Shown here: in pieces, positions 21,301 through 29,230 of the stretch
How the letters are laid out: the number at the start of each line of letters is the position of its first letter
Position numbering within the stretch: position 1 is the stretch's first letter
Assembly (NCBI RefSeq): GCF_000960475.2
Contig: NZ_JZDQ02000040.1
Span: forward strand, 1-56,303
Direction: 5' to 3'
Source: Nocardioides luteus
GTDB lineage: Bacteria > Actinomycetota > Actinomycetes > Propionibacteriales > Nocardioidaceae
DNA length: 56,303 bases
The notes under the pieces: model-generated
What the model saw: only the letters and a program-made list of their open reading frames with translations
Told to the model about the DNA's origin: nothing
The model's database searches: none
Program-made: the position numbers and the translations under genes

Positions 21301-22644
21301 TCAGACCGGCAGGATGCCGGAGGCCACCAGCACGCCGATGCCGAGCAGCGGCAGCGCGTAGTAGGCCAGCATCCTGCGGAACGTGTGTAGCGGATCGACG
21401 CCGGCGATGCCACAGGCGACATAGAGCGGCGCTCCGCCTGGCGGCACAGCGGCCTCGCAGGAGGAGAAGATGAGGACGGCGACCGCTGCGGTGGTGGCGG
21501 GTACGCCCGCTGCGGCGAGGGCGGCCACACCGACGACCCCGACGGCCGCCATCGTGGCGGTGCTGGACAGCGGTGCCGCGACCGCGACGACGATGATCCC
21601 GATGACCAGGGCGAGCAGCCAGACCGGCAGGTCGAGGTCGCCGAGCAGCCCGGCGAGCTGCTCGGGCAGGCCGGTCGTCGCGAGCGCGTTCGCACCCGCG
21701 AAGGCGAACAGGACCGTCAGTCCCACGACGCCGAACCGCGGCGCCGAGCTGCCGATCAGCTCGACCCAGCCCCGGCCGTCGCGCGGCAGCCGGTCACGGC
21801 CGAGGAAGAGCCCGATCAGGATGAGGATCACCGGCATCCAGAAGATCGGGCTCAGCGCCTCGGTCACGTCGGTGTCGATCCGCTCGGTGATCGCCTCGGC
21901 GACGGCTCCGGTGGTGAGCACGATCGGGATCGCGATCCCGGCGAACAGGAGCAGCGTCGGCCAGCCGTGCGAGAACGCCGCCCGTACGTCCCGCCCGCTG
22001 CGCGACACCGCCGGCCCGCTCCCGTGGGTGGAGCGGCGGACGAGCAGGTAGGTGACGATCAGCCGGTGGAGCACGCACCACAGACCACCGATCAGCAGCG
22101 GCACGATCAGCGAGTCGATGTCGACGAGCGCACCGCCGACCGAGGAGCCGACCAGGACGAACATCGAGGCGCTGAACGGGAAGGTGATGCCCATGCCCGC
22201 GTTGCCGGCCACGATCGTGGCAGCGGTGGTGCGGTCGACGCGGGTGCGCTCCATCCACGGGATCGTCACCGACCCGACGGTGGCGGCGATCGCCGCTTGG
22301 TTGTGGACGATGCTGCCGAGGCCGGCGGAGGCGACCGTCGAGACGTACGCCGGGCCGCCGCGGTGGTGACCGATGAGGGCGTCGAGCAGGTCGATCATCC
22401 GGTGGGTGACGCCCGCCTTCTCCAGGAGGTAGCCCATGAAGACGAAGATGACGGTGGCGTAGACGATCTCGTCGACGAGCGCGGCGTAGAGGGCATCCCA
22501 GCCCGCGCTGAGGATCCGACTGCCGTTGAACACCGCGGCGACGACGAACCCGACCACCATCGCCTCGCCGACGTTGCGGCGCAGCAGGGTGGTCCAGGCC
22601 AGGATCACCACCAGGTAGACGCCGAGCGCCCAGACGCCGATCAC
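21301..22644 (-). CDS. TRAP-type (DctM-like) large permease
   Basis: 447 residues, 11-12 predicted spans. The segment Gly-Gly-Pro-Ala-Tyr-Val-Ser-Thr-Val-Ala-Ser-Ala-Gly-Leu-Gly-Ser and later Ile-Pro-Trp-Met, plus a repeated half (Ser-Ser-Thr-Ala-Thr-Met and Pro-Pro-Gly-Gly-Ala-Pro), resemble the two scoop-loop regions of DctM, but the sequence is divergent. No DctP-type binding protein is present in the window; the only binding protein of the operon is the TTT-type TctC. A sodium- or proton-coupled carboxylate carrier is the best guess. Confidence 0.72.
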   Translation of the reverse strand: MIGVWALGVYLVVILAWTTLLRRNVGEAMVVGFVVAAVFNGSRILSAGWDALYAALVDEIVYATVIFVFMGYLLEKAGVTHRMIDLLDALIGHHRGGPAYVSTVASAGLGSIVHNQAAIAATVGSVTIPWMERTRVDRTTAATIVAGNAGMGITFPFSASMFVLVGSSVGGALVDIDSLIVPLLIGGLWCVLHRLIVTYLLVRRSTHGSGPAVSRSGRDVRAAFSHGWPTLLLFAGIAIPIVLTTGAVAEAITERIDTDVTEALSPIFWMPVILILIGLFLGRDRLPRDGRGWVELIGSSAPRFGVVGLTVLFAFAGANALATTGLPEQLAGLLGDLDLPVWLLALVIGIIVVAVAAPLSSTATMAAVGVVGVAALAAAGVPATTAAVAVLIFSSCEAAVPPGGAPLYVACGIAGVDPLHTFRRMLAYYALPLLGIGVLVASGILPV

Positions 22645-23459
22645 GACGGCTTCCCGCCGCCGGCGATCCGCTCCAACGCTGTCATCGAGGCCTCCGTCAT
22701 CTCGGCGTGGACCCCCAGGTCAGCGAGGTAGGCACCGGTCGAGCGCATCTCCGCCGCCCGGCGGGCGGCGTGCTTCGCCGTGCCGGTGAGGAAGCGGTCG
22801 ATGACCGCCTGTCCGTCCCCGGCGAGAACGCCTGCGATCTGGCCACGGACCCACTCTTCCATCCCGGCGGCACGTCCGGCACCGACCGCCTCGACCACGA
22901 CCGAGGCGAGCCCCTTCATGAAGACGCTGCGCAGCAGCTTGTGGGCCATCGCGTCGCCGAGGTCGCCGCCCACCACCTCGACCGGCGTGCCCAGCGGCCG
23001 CATCAGCTCCGCCACCACCTCGCCGGCCGGTCCGGCCGCCATCAGCGGCGTGGCCGTGCCCAGCAGGATGACCGGTCCCAGGATGGCCACGTCGACCAGG
23101 CGTACGTCCGCACGCCCCTCGAACACGGTGGCCAGCTCGCGCTTCTCCAGCGGCCCGGAGGAGGTGAAGTCGGCATAGACGGCGTCCGGGGCGAGCGCTC
23201 CGGCGACCGACTCGGCGACCGAGCGGCTCGCCGAGGCCGCGGTCAGGACGACCACGATCCGGGCGTCCTCGACCGCCTTCTCCAGGGTGTCCGCCACCTC
23301 GACGCCTGCCGGCGCCTCGTGGAGGTAGGGGTCGAAGCCGGTCACCCGGTGGCCCGCCTCGGCGAGGGCGGCGCCGTAGATGCGGCCCACCTCGCCGAGG
23401 CCGAGGATCGCCACGTGGGTGGCCTGGAGAGGACTGTCGGAGATCGTGCTGTGTGACAT
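22641..23459 (-). CDS. NAD(P)-dependent dehydrogenase with DUF1932 C-terminal domain
   Basis: 272 residues from ATG 23459; an in-frame TTG at 23489 is an alternative without better spacing. Rossmann loop Gly-Leu-Gly-Glu-Val-Gly at about 20-25, a 6-phosphogluconate-dehydrogenase-like NAD domain, then a helical DUF1932 dimerisation domain with the lysine in His-Lys-Leu-Leu-Arg-Ser that corresponds to the catalytic lysine of beta-hydroxyacid dehydrogenases. It probably oxidises a hydroxy-carboxylate. It overlaps the next permease gene by 4 bp. Confidence 0.85.
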   Translation of the reverse strand: MSHSTISDSPLQATHVAILGLGEVGRIYGAALAEAGHRVTGFDPYLHEAPAGVEVADTLEKAVEDARIVVVLTAASASRSVAESVAGALAPDAVYADFTSSGPLEKRELATVFEGRADVRLVDVAILGPVILLGTATPLMAAGPAGEVVAELMRPLGTPVEVVGGDLGDAMAHKLLRSVFMKGLASVVVEAVGAGRAAGMEEWVRGQIAGVLAGDGQAVIDRFLTGTAKHAARRAAEMRSTGAYLADLGVHAEMTEASMTALERIAGGGKPS

Positions 23460-23493
23460 CGTCGAACTTTCGGTGCGTGGAAGGGTCAAGGGG

Positions 23494-23895
23494 TCAGTCG
23501 TCGGTCGGGATCCGGATGGCCAGGACGTCGCAGGGGGCGCGCAGCAGCACGGTCTGGGCCGTGCTGCCGAGGAGGAACTTCCCGGTGCGCGAGCGGCGGC
23601 GGAGACCGACGACCACCAGGTCGGCGCTCACCCGCTCCGCCTCGTCGATGAGCGTCTCGGCGACGGAGACGGCCTCGGCGTACTGGCGCACGTCGACCTC
23701 GAGGCCGTCGGCGGCCAGTCGCTGCCGCACCGCCTCGAGGTCCGCGGCCGGGACGAGGCCGCGGTCGGCGTAGGCGCCCCCGGTCGAGGAGTTCACGAGC
23801 AGGAGCGAGGCGCCGCGGGTCCGGGCCTCCCGGACGGCGCCGGCGAGGACTCGCTCGCCGGCGTCGCCGGGCATGTAGCCCACGATGACGGTCAT
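23494..23895 (-). CDS. Universal stress protein (UspA) domain protein
   Basis: 133 residues, one Usp domain. The C-terminal ATP-binding loop reads Gly-Leu-Arg-Arg-Arg-Ser-Arg-Thr-Gly-Lys-Phe-Leu-Leu-Gly-Ser-Thr-Ala-Gln, matching G-x2-G-x9-G-S in spacing except that the second Gly is Arg. It sits inside the carboxylate operon, between the RraA-type aldolase and the dehydrogenase, and overlaps the aldolase gene by 4 bp. Usp genes are often embedded in TRAP/TTT operons, where they may regulate the transporter through nucleotide binding. Confidence 0.88.
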   Translation of the reverse strand: MTVIVGYMPGDAGERVLAGAVREARTRGASLLLVNSSTGGAYADRGLVPAADLEAVRQRLAADGLEVDVRQYAEAVSVAETLIDEAERVSADLVVVGLRRRSRTGKFLLGSTAQTVLLRAPCDVLAIRIPTDD

Positions 23896-24575
23896 CGCTG
23901 CTCCCCCGCGGCGGTGGCGATCCCGAGCGAGACGTCGATGTCGCGACGGGTCGCCTCCTCGGCGGCGTGCTTGGCCTCGGCCCGGTCCGCGATCACGGCC
24001 GCGGACTCGAGCGGAACCACGACGACCCCGTCCGCGTCCCCGACGATGATGTCGCCGGGGCGTACGACCACGCCGGCGACGGCGACATCGACGGAGAGTG
24101 CGTACGGGCCATGCTTGTAGGGGCCCGCGGGCGTGCGGGAGCGGGCGAAGACGGGCATCTCGTACTCGGCCAGGCCGTCGGCGTCGCGGACGGCACCGTC
24201 GAGGAGGAAGCCGGCGACGCCGCGGGCCTTGGCCTTGCCGCCGATGAGCTCGCCGATGAGGGCGCGCGACTCGTCGGCGCCGCCGCTCACCACGATCACC
24301 TCACCCGGCTCGACCTGGGCGAGCGCCTGGTGGATGCCGAGGTTGTCGCCGGGACGGGTCCACACCGTGAACGCGGTGCCGACCATGCTGGCGCCCGGCC
24401 AGGCGGGGGCGATGACGGAGTCGAGCGAGCCCAGCCGGTCCATGGCGTCGCCGATGTTGGCCGTGGGGAGACGGCGGAACCGGTCGAGGAGAGCCTCGTC
24501 GGGACGCTCGGGCCGGGCCGTGGCGACGCGGCCGCCGGGGTTGAGCTGCTGGTCGGTGAGGATGCTGTCGGTCAT
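23892..24575 (-). CDS. RraA-family aldolase/decarboxylase-like protein
   Basis: 227 residues. Asn-Ile-Gly-Asp-Ala-Met-Asp-Arg-Leu-Gly near the N-terminus, Gly-Glu-Leu-Ile-Gly-Gly before the binding loop, and Leu-Leu-Asp-Gly-Ala-Val-Arg-Asp with the metal-site Arg-Asp pair match the RraA/HMG aldolase family, which includes 4-carboxy-4-hydroxy-2-oxoadipate aldolase. The catalytic G-x20-R-D arrangement is retained, so an enzyme, not an RNase inhibitor, is expected. Its ATG overlaps the TctC stop by one base. In this operon it would cleave a 4-hydroxy-2-oxo acid to pyruvate-type products (inference). Confidence 0.88.
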   Translation of the reverse strand: MTDSILTDQQLNPGGRVATARPERPDEALLDRFRRLPTANIGDAMDRLGSLDSVIAPAWPGASMVGTAFTVWTRPGDNLGIHQALAQVEPGEVIVVSGGADESRALIGELIGGKAKARGVAGFLLDGAVRDADGLAEYEMPVFARSRTPAGPYKHGPYALSVDVAVAGVVVRPGDIIVGDADGVVVVPLESAAVIADRAEAKHAAEEATRRDIDVSLGIATAAGEQR

Positions 24576-25570
24576 CAGCTGTCCGCCTTCACCAGCGGGA
24601 ACAGGTCGCCGAAGGTCTTCTCGGTGTCGTCCCAGTAGGCCGAGTACTCGTCGGCGTCCAGGTAGGACGGGGCGAGGCCGGCGTCGGTCATCTTCTTCTG
24701 GAACGCCGGGTCCTCCATGATCTCGCCGATGGCGGTGGACATCTCGTCGACGACCTCGTCGGGTGTGCCCGCCGGGAAGGCGTAGCCGCGCGAGGAGGAG
24801 ATCTCCACGTCGTAGCCCGACTCCTTGAAGGTCGGTACGTCGGGCAGCGACTCGGCTCGCTCGGCGTCCATCACGCCGACGATGCGGACCTTGCCGGACT
24901 CGGCCAGCGGCTGGAGGTCGCTCACGTTCGTGAGGAGGACGTCGGTGTTGCCGCCCAGGAAGGCGGTGGTGGCGGCCGTGCTGCCGTCGGCGAAGTGCAC
25001 CGGGGCGAGCTCGGCGCCGGAGACCTCCTTCAGGCTGACCAGGGCGAAGTGCTCGTTGCTGGCGACGCCGGTCGTGGTCGCGCGCAGCTTGCCGGGCTTC
25101 GCCTTGGCGGCCTCGACCAGGTCCTTCGGGGTCTTGATGTCGCTGTCGGGGGCGACCGCGACCGCGGTCGGGTCGATGACCTGGAGGGCGACGGGAGCGA
25201 AGCTGTCGCGCTCGTAGGAGGCGCCGCGGCTCTCGTCGAGCACGGTCATGATCGCCGACGGGAACGTGGTGGCGGCCATGGTGTAGCCGTCCGGCTTCGC
25301 CTGGGTCAGCGCGGTGTAGGCGACCTGGGAGTTGGCGGCGGGCTTGTTGACCACGGTGATCGTGGCGTCGAGCTTGTCCTCGAGCTCCTTGGCGAGCATG
25401 CGAGCACCGATGTCGGTCGGGCCCCCGGCCTCGTACCCGATGACGAGCTCGATGGGCTTGGCCGGGTAGTCGCCGGCCGCGGTGGTGGTGCCGGACTGGG
25501 AGCAGGCGGCGAGCGAGAGGCAGGCGAGCCCGATGCCGGCGAGGGTGAGTGCGCGAGGTGCGCGGTTCAT
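24575..25570 (-). CDS. TctC-type substrate-binding lipoprotein of a tripartite tricarboxylate transporter
   Basis: 331 residues. Type II signal peptide with lipobox Leu-Ala-Ala-Cys23. The mature protein starts Tyr-Pro-Ala-Lys-Pro-Ile-Glu-Leu-Val-Ile-Gly-Tyr-Glu-Ala-Gly-Gly-Pro-Thr-Asp, the family opening, although the usual aromatic loop is Tyr-Glu-Ala-Gly-Gly. Such proteins capture di- or tricarboxylates or aromatic acids in the periplasm-equivalent space and deliver them to TctAB. It is the third gene of the operon after tctB and tctA. Confidence 0.93.
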   Translation of the reverse strand: MNRAPRALTLAGIGLACLSLAACSQSGTTTAAGDYPAKPIELVIGYEAGGPTDIGARMLAKELEDKLDATITVVNKPAANSQVAYTALTQAKPDGYTMAATTFPSAIMTVLDESRGASYERDSFAPVALQVIDPTAVAVAPDSDIKTPKDLVEAAKAKPGKLRATTTGVASNEHFALVSLKEVSGAELAPVHFADGSTAATTAFLGGNTDVLLTNVSDLQPLAESGKVRIVGVMDAERAESLPDVPTFKESGYDVEISSSRGYAFPAGTPDEVVDEMSTAIGEIMEDPAFQKKMTDAGLAPSYLDADEYSAYWDDTEKTFGDLFPLVKADS

Positions 25571-25606
25571 GGTGTTGACCTTTCGTGTCGTGACGGGAGG
25601 GGTGGG

Positions 25607-27112
25607 TCAGACTTCGGCGTCGGTGGGCAGCCCTGCCTTTCTCTTCAGTCCGGCGCTGAGCACGGAGGCGGCGAGGATCGCGAGGGCGACCAGGAGGAAG
25701 ACCAGCGACAGCGGACGGTCGACGAAGATCCCGAAGTCGCCCTGGGAGATCTGCAGGGACTCCCGCAGCGCGCTCTCGATGAACGGGCCGAGGATGAGGG
25801 TGAGCACCAACGGCGCGAGCGGCAGGTGCACCTGGCGGAAGACGAAGCCGACGATGCCGAAGAACACCATCACGTAGATGTCGATGACTGAGTTGTTGAC
25901 GGCGTACGAACCGATCACGATGAAGGCGAAGATCACCGCGCGCAGGACCGAGTAGGGGATCGCCAGGATCCGGGTCCACAGGCCGACCATCGGGACGTTG
26001 AGCACCAGCAGGAGCAGGTTGCCCACGAACAGGCTGGCGATGACCGTCCAGACCAGGTCGGGCGCCTCGGTGAAGAGCTGCGGCCCCGGGGTGAGCCCGT
26101 TCTGCAGGAAGGCGCCCATGAGCACCGCGATCGCCGGCGAGGCCGGGATGCCGAGCGTGAAGAGCGGGATGAAGGCGGCGTTGCTGTGCGAGTTGTTGGC
26201 CGTCTCGGGAGCGGCCACGCCCTCGATCGCACCACTGCCGAGCTCCGTGCGATGCCGGGAGATCTTCTTCTCCGTGCTGTAGGCCAGCAGCGACGAGATC
26301 GCCGAGCTCACCCCCGGGATGAGCCCGATGACCGTGCCGATCGAGGCGCCTCGTCCGATCGCGGGCGCGGCCCGGCGCAGGTCGGTTCTCGTCGGCAGCA
26401 GCTGGCGGAGCGTCGGGGCGGTGGGCTTGGGGGCCGCGCCACCGCTGGTGGCGAGCAGCTCACCGAGCCCGAAGATGCCGACCAGGACGGGTACGTAGCT
26501 GATCCCGTCGAAGAAGTGCGGCTGGTCGAAGGTGAACCGCGGCAGCCCCATCACCGGGTCGATGCCGACCATGGCGATCAGCAGGCCCAGGCAGGCCGAG
26601 ATGACTCCCTTGAGGACCGATCGCCCGACCAGGCCGACGAGCAGAGCAAGGCCGATGAGCACCAGCGAGAAGAACTCCGGAGGACCGATCCGCAGGCCCA
26701 GCTCGGAGAGCGGCTTCGCCGCCACGACCAGCGCGAGAGTGGCGATCGTGCCGCCGATGAACGAGCCGATCCCGGCCGTGGCCAACGCTGCTCCGGCCCG
26801 GCCACGCAACGTCATCTGGTAGCCGTCGATGCAGGTGATCGCCGACTCGCCCTCGCCCGGGATGTTCAGCAGGACGCTCGTGATCGTCCCGCCGTACGCC
26901 CCGCCGTAGAAGATCGCGGCCAGCATGATGATCGCGCTCGCCGGGTCCATCGTCAGGGTCAGCGGGATCAGGATCGCCATGCCGGCGGTCGAGCCGATGC
27001 CGGGCAGGATGCCCAGGATCGTGCCCAGCAGGCAGCCGATCAGGGCGAAGAGCAGGTTCTGCGGCGTCAGCGCGGAGGCGAAGCCGTCGAGGAGTGCGGT
27101 GAAGGAATCCAT
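25607..27112 (-). CDS. TctA-type large permease of a tripartite tricarboxylate transporter
   Basis: 501 residues with about 12 spans. Gly-Ile-Leu-Pro-Gly-Ile-Gly and the mirrored Gly-Leu-Ile-Pro-Gly-Val-Ser-Ser motifs, plus Tyr-Gly-Gly-Ala-Tyr-Gly-Gly, are the TctA signatures. It is separated from the TctB gene by only 4 bp and from TctC by 36 bp, so the three subunits are expressed together. Known function: proton- or sodium-driven carboxylate uptake using the TctC binding protein. Confidence 0.95.
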   Translation of the reverse strand: MDSFTALLDGFASALTPQNLLFALIGCLLGTILGILPGIGSTAGMAILIPLTLTMDPASAIIMLAAIFYGGAYGGTITSVLLNIPGEGESAITCIDGYQMTLRGRAGAALATAGIGSFIGGTIATLALVVAAKPLSELGLRIGPPEFFSLVLIGLALLVGLVGRSVLKGVISACLGLLIAMVGIDPVMGLPRFTFDQPHFFDGISYVPVLVGIFGLGELLATSGGAAPKPTAPTLRQLLPTRTDLRRAAPAIGRGASIGTVIGLIPGVSSAISSLLAYSTEKKISRHRTELGSGAIEGVAAPETANNSHSNAAFIPLFTLGIPASPAIAVLMGAFLQNGLTPGPQLFTEAPDLVWTVIASLFVGNLLLLVLNVPMVGLWTRILAIPYSVLRAVIFAFIVIGSYAVNNSVIDIYVMVFFGIVGFVFRQVHLPLAPLVLTLILGPFIESALRESLQISQGDFGIFVDRPLSLVFLLVALAILAASVLSAGLKRKAGLPTDAEV

Positions 27113-27116
27113 GACC

Positions 27117-27680
27117 TCACAGCCCCAGGTCGCGCAGGATCGGGATGCTGGAGACCGGCAGCGGGACCGTCAGCAGCCGGGTGAAGGCGTAGAAGACGCC
27201 GAAGCTCCCGACCACGGCGATGACCAGCGACTGCAGGAGCCCGCGGCGGCCGATCACCAGCAGGTGGAAGAGCAGGAAGACCAGCATGCTGACCTGGTAG
27301 CCGACCGGCACCAGGCAGGCGGCGAGCACGCACAGGCTCACCAGGATGGCCAGCACGCTCGGAAGCGAGTAGTCGGGCGTCTCCTCCTCGTCGGCCGCCG
27401 GCTTGCTCGCGAGCCCGGGCCGGAGCCGTGCGCGCAGCTCCTGGCCGAACCAGACGAGCCCCAGCACAACGAGGAGCACGCCGAGCCAGAGCGGGAAGAA
27501 GCCCGGCCCGGGCCCGAGGTCGTCCCAGTAGCCGAGGGAGCGCGAGCCGATGAACGCGGCCGCGCCGATGGCGACGACGAGCGCCGCGACGACCAGCGGC
27601 AGGACGGACTGCCGGCGGTCGTCGGCGGTCGCTGGACCGCCTTCCGCCGTAGCGGCGGGGATGTGGGTGTTGTCGCTCAT
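27117..27680 (-). CDS. TctB-type small permease of a tripartite tricarboxylate transporter
   Basis: 187 residues from ATG 27680 (GAGAAA upstream); ATG 27689 is three codons longer. Four predicted spans: the first pair contains Gly-Pro-Gly-Phe-Phe-Pro-Leu-Trp-Leu-Gly, the conserved TctB loop, and the second pair follows an acidic linker (Glu-Glu-Glu-Thr). It is the first gene of the nine-gene minus-strand operon and is divergent from the IclR regulator. Confidence 0.9.
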   Translation of the reverse strand: MSDNTHIPAATAEGGPATADDRRQSVLPLVVAALVVAIGAAAFIGSRSLGYWDDLGPGPGFFPLWLGVLLVVLGLVWFGQELRARLRPGLASKPAADEEETPDYSLPSVLAILVSLCVLAACLVPVGYQVSMLVFLLFHLLVIGRRGLLQSLVIAVVGSFGVFYAFTRLLTVPLPVSSIPILRDLGL

Positions 27681-27692
27681 GTTTCTCATTCT

Positions 27693-27740
27693 GTGATAAG
27701 GTGTATCACGGCATGAGGAACTATCCGTGACGGTCGTCAC
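27693..27740. promoter_or_regulatory. Two inverted repeats in the tctB/iclR divergent promoter
   Basis: GTGATA (27693-27698) and TATCAC (27704-27709) are perfect arms with a 5-nt spacer, 13 bp from the TctB start. GTGACG (27727-27732) and CGTCAC (27735-27740) form a second repeat with a 2-nt centre. Both share GTGA/TCAC ends, as expected for two binding sites of one dimeric regulator, presumably the IclR protein. Confidence 0.6.
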
Positions 27741-27805
27741 CCTGTCAAGCCCTCGCGGTCGGGGGTGCGAGGATTCGATGCGTCGCGACGGAACGGAGGA
27801 GGCAC

Positions 27806-28564
27806 GTGAGCGAGGAGAAACCGGCAAGCACGATGCGCTCTCTGGAGAGAGCCATCGACGTCCTCGAGGTGCTCGAGGCGACACGTACGCCGCTGCGACT
27901 GAGCGAGGTCGCGCGCCGAGCCGGCCTGCACGTCGCCACCACCCAGCGCATCCTCAACGCACTCGAGGCGCGCGGTCGCGTCGAGCAGGACGGCAGCGGC
28001 TACCGCACCGGCGTCGCGATGCTGTTCGGGGCGCACGCCTACCTGGCCACCAACCGGCTGGCCGCCACCGCGCCGATGATCCTGCAGCAGCTCGCCGCCG
28101 CCACCGGCCTCACCGCGTCCGTGTTCGTGCGCGCCGGCTCCTCCCGCGCCGTGATCGCCCGGGTCGAGGGCAGCGACCCGCTGCGCTACGTCCTCCCGAT
28201 CGGCGAGCGGCTCCCGCTCCACCTCGGCGCGGGCAAGGTCATCGCTGCGTACATGGATCCCGAGGAGCTCGACTCAGTGCTCGGCGGGATCGACGAGTTC
28301 ACCCGGGCCGACGGGACCCGGGTCTCGCTGGAGGACTTCCGGCGTGAGCTCGAGGAGATCCGGCAGCGCGGCTGGGTCGCGTCCCACGACGAACGTGTGG
28401 TGGGCGCATCCTCGGTCGGAGCACCCCTGATCAACGCCGACGGGGAGTTCCTCGCGGCGATCCAGGTCGCCGGCCAGACCACCAACCCCGCCTTCACCGA
28501 CCCCACTCCCCTCGGCCACGAGGTGCGCCAGGCGGCGAGCGCGCTCGCCTCGCGCGTGGGCTGA
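27806..28564 (+). CDS. IclR-family regulator of the carboxylate operon
   Basis: 252 residues from GTG 27806, preceded by a strong GGAGGAGG. The winged helix contains Ser-Leu-Glu-Arg-Ala-Ile-Asp-Val-Leu-Glu and Arg-Leu-Ser-Glu-Val-Ala-Arg-Arg-Ala-Gly-Leu-His-Val-Ala-Thr-Thr-Gln-Arg. The IclR effector domain follows (Leu-His-Leu-Gly-Ala-Gly-Lys-Val-Ile, then Gly-Ala-Pro-Leu). The effector is probably the transported carboxylate or a catabolic intermediate. Confidence 0.93.
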   Translation: MSEEKPASTMRSLERAIDVLEVLEATRTPLRLSEVARRAGLHVATTQRILNALEARGRVEQDGSGYRTGVAMLFGAHAYLATNRLAATAPMILQQLAAATGLTASVFVRAGSSRAVIARVEGSDPLRYVLPIGERLPLHLGAGKVIAAYMDPEELDSVLGGIDEFTRADGTRVSLEDFRRELEEIRQRGWVASHDERVVGASSVGAPLINADGEFLAAIQVAGQTTNPAFTDPTPLGHEVRQAASALASRVG

Positions 28565-28579
28565 CCAGGAGCCACCGCG

Positions 28580-29230
28580 ATGCCCGACAACTGGCTGAAC
28601 CAGACCCGCGAGTCCTACGACACCGACGCCGCCGGCTACGCCGAGAAGGTACGCGGCCTGCTGGACGATCGCCCCTACCTGCGGGCGAGCCTGGACGTGT
28701 TCGCCGAGACGGTGCGTGACGCCGGCGGTGGGCCGGTGGCCGACGTCGGCTGCGGCCCCGGGTACGTCACCCGCCACCTCCACGACCTGGGGGTCGACGC
28801 GTTCGGGATCGACCTCTCCCCCGAGATGATCGCGATCGCGCGACGCGACCACCCGGATCTCGGGTTCGAGGTCGGGTCGATGACCGATCTGCCGCTGGCG
28901 GACGGATCCGTGGGTGGCGTACTCGCCTTCTGGTCCGTCATCCACATCCCCGACGCGGCGGTGCCGGGGGTGTTCGAGGAGTTCCGGCGGGTGCTGCGAC
29001 CCGGCGCACCGGTGCTGGTCGGGTTCCACGTCGGCGACGAGACCCGGCACTCGACCACCGGCTACACCGGGCGCCCGATCAACGTCGACAGCCACCGGCG
29101 GCGGCCCGAGCAGATCTCCCGCTGGCTGCGCGAGGCCGGGTTCGCGATCGAGGCCGAGCTCGTGATGCGGCCCGACGACGAGGTCCCGGGTGCCATCGTC
29201 GTCGGGCGGGCGCCCGACGCCGGGCGCTAG
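28580..29230 (+). CDS. Class I SAM-dependent methyltransferase
   Basis: 216 residues. Motif I is Val-Ala-Asp-Val-Gly-Cys-Gly-Pro-Gly-Tyr-Val-Thr (about 52-63), followed by Gly-Ile-Asp-Leu-Ser-Pro-Glu-Met (motif II) and Gly-Val-Leu-Ala-Phe-Trp-Ser-Val-Ile-His (motif IV). It follows the IclR gene by 15 bp and may be co-transcribed. Its TAG shares CTAG with the convergent monooxygenase stop (29227-29230). Substrate unknown; small-molecule (Methyltransf_11) type. Confidence 0.9.
   Translation: MPDNWLNQTRESYDTDAAGYAEKVRGLLDDRPYLRASLDVFAETVRDAGGGPVADVGCGPGYVTRHLHDLGVDAFGIDLSPEMIAIARRDHPDLGFEVGSMTDLPLADGSVGGVLAFWSVIHIPDAAVPGVFEEFRRVLRPGAPVLVGFHVGDETRHSTTGYTGRPINVDSHRRRPEQISRWLREAGFAIEAELVMRPDDEVPGAIVVGRAPDAGR

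Noticed and set aside
23892..24575. RraA-type protein as an RNase E inhibitor
   Set aside because: The catalytic Arg-Asp and Gly-Glu-Leu positions are kept and it lies in a carboxylate catabolic operon, so an aldolase role is favoured.
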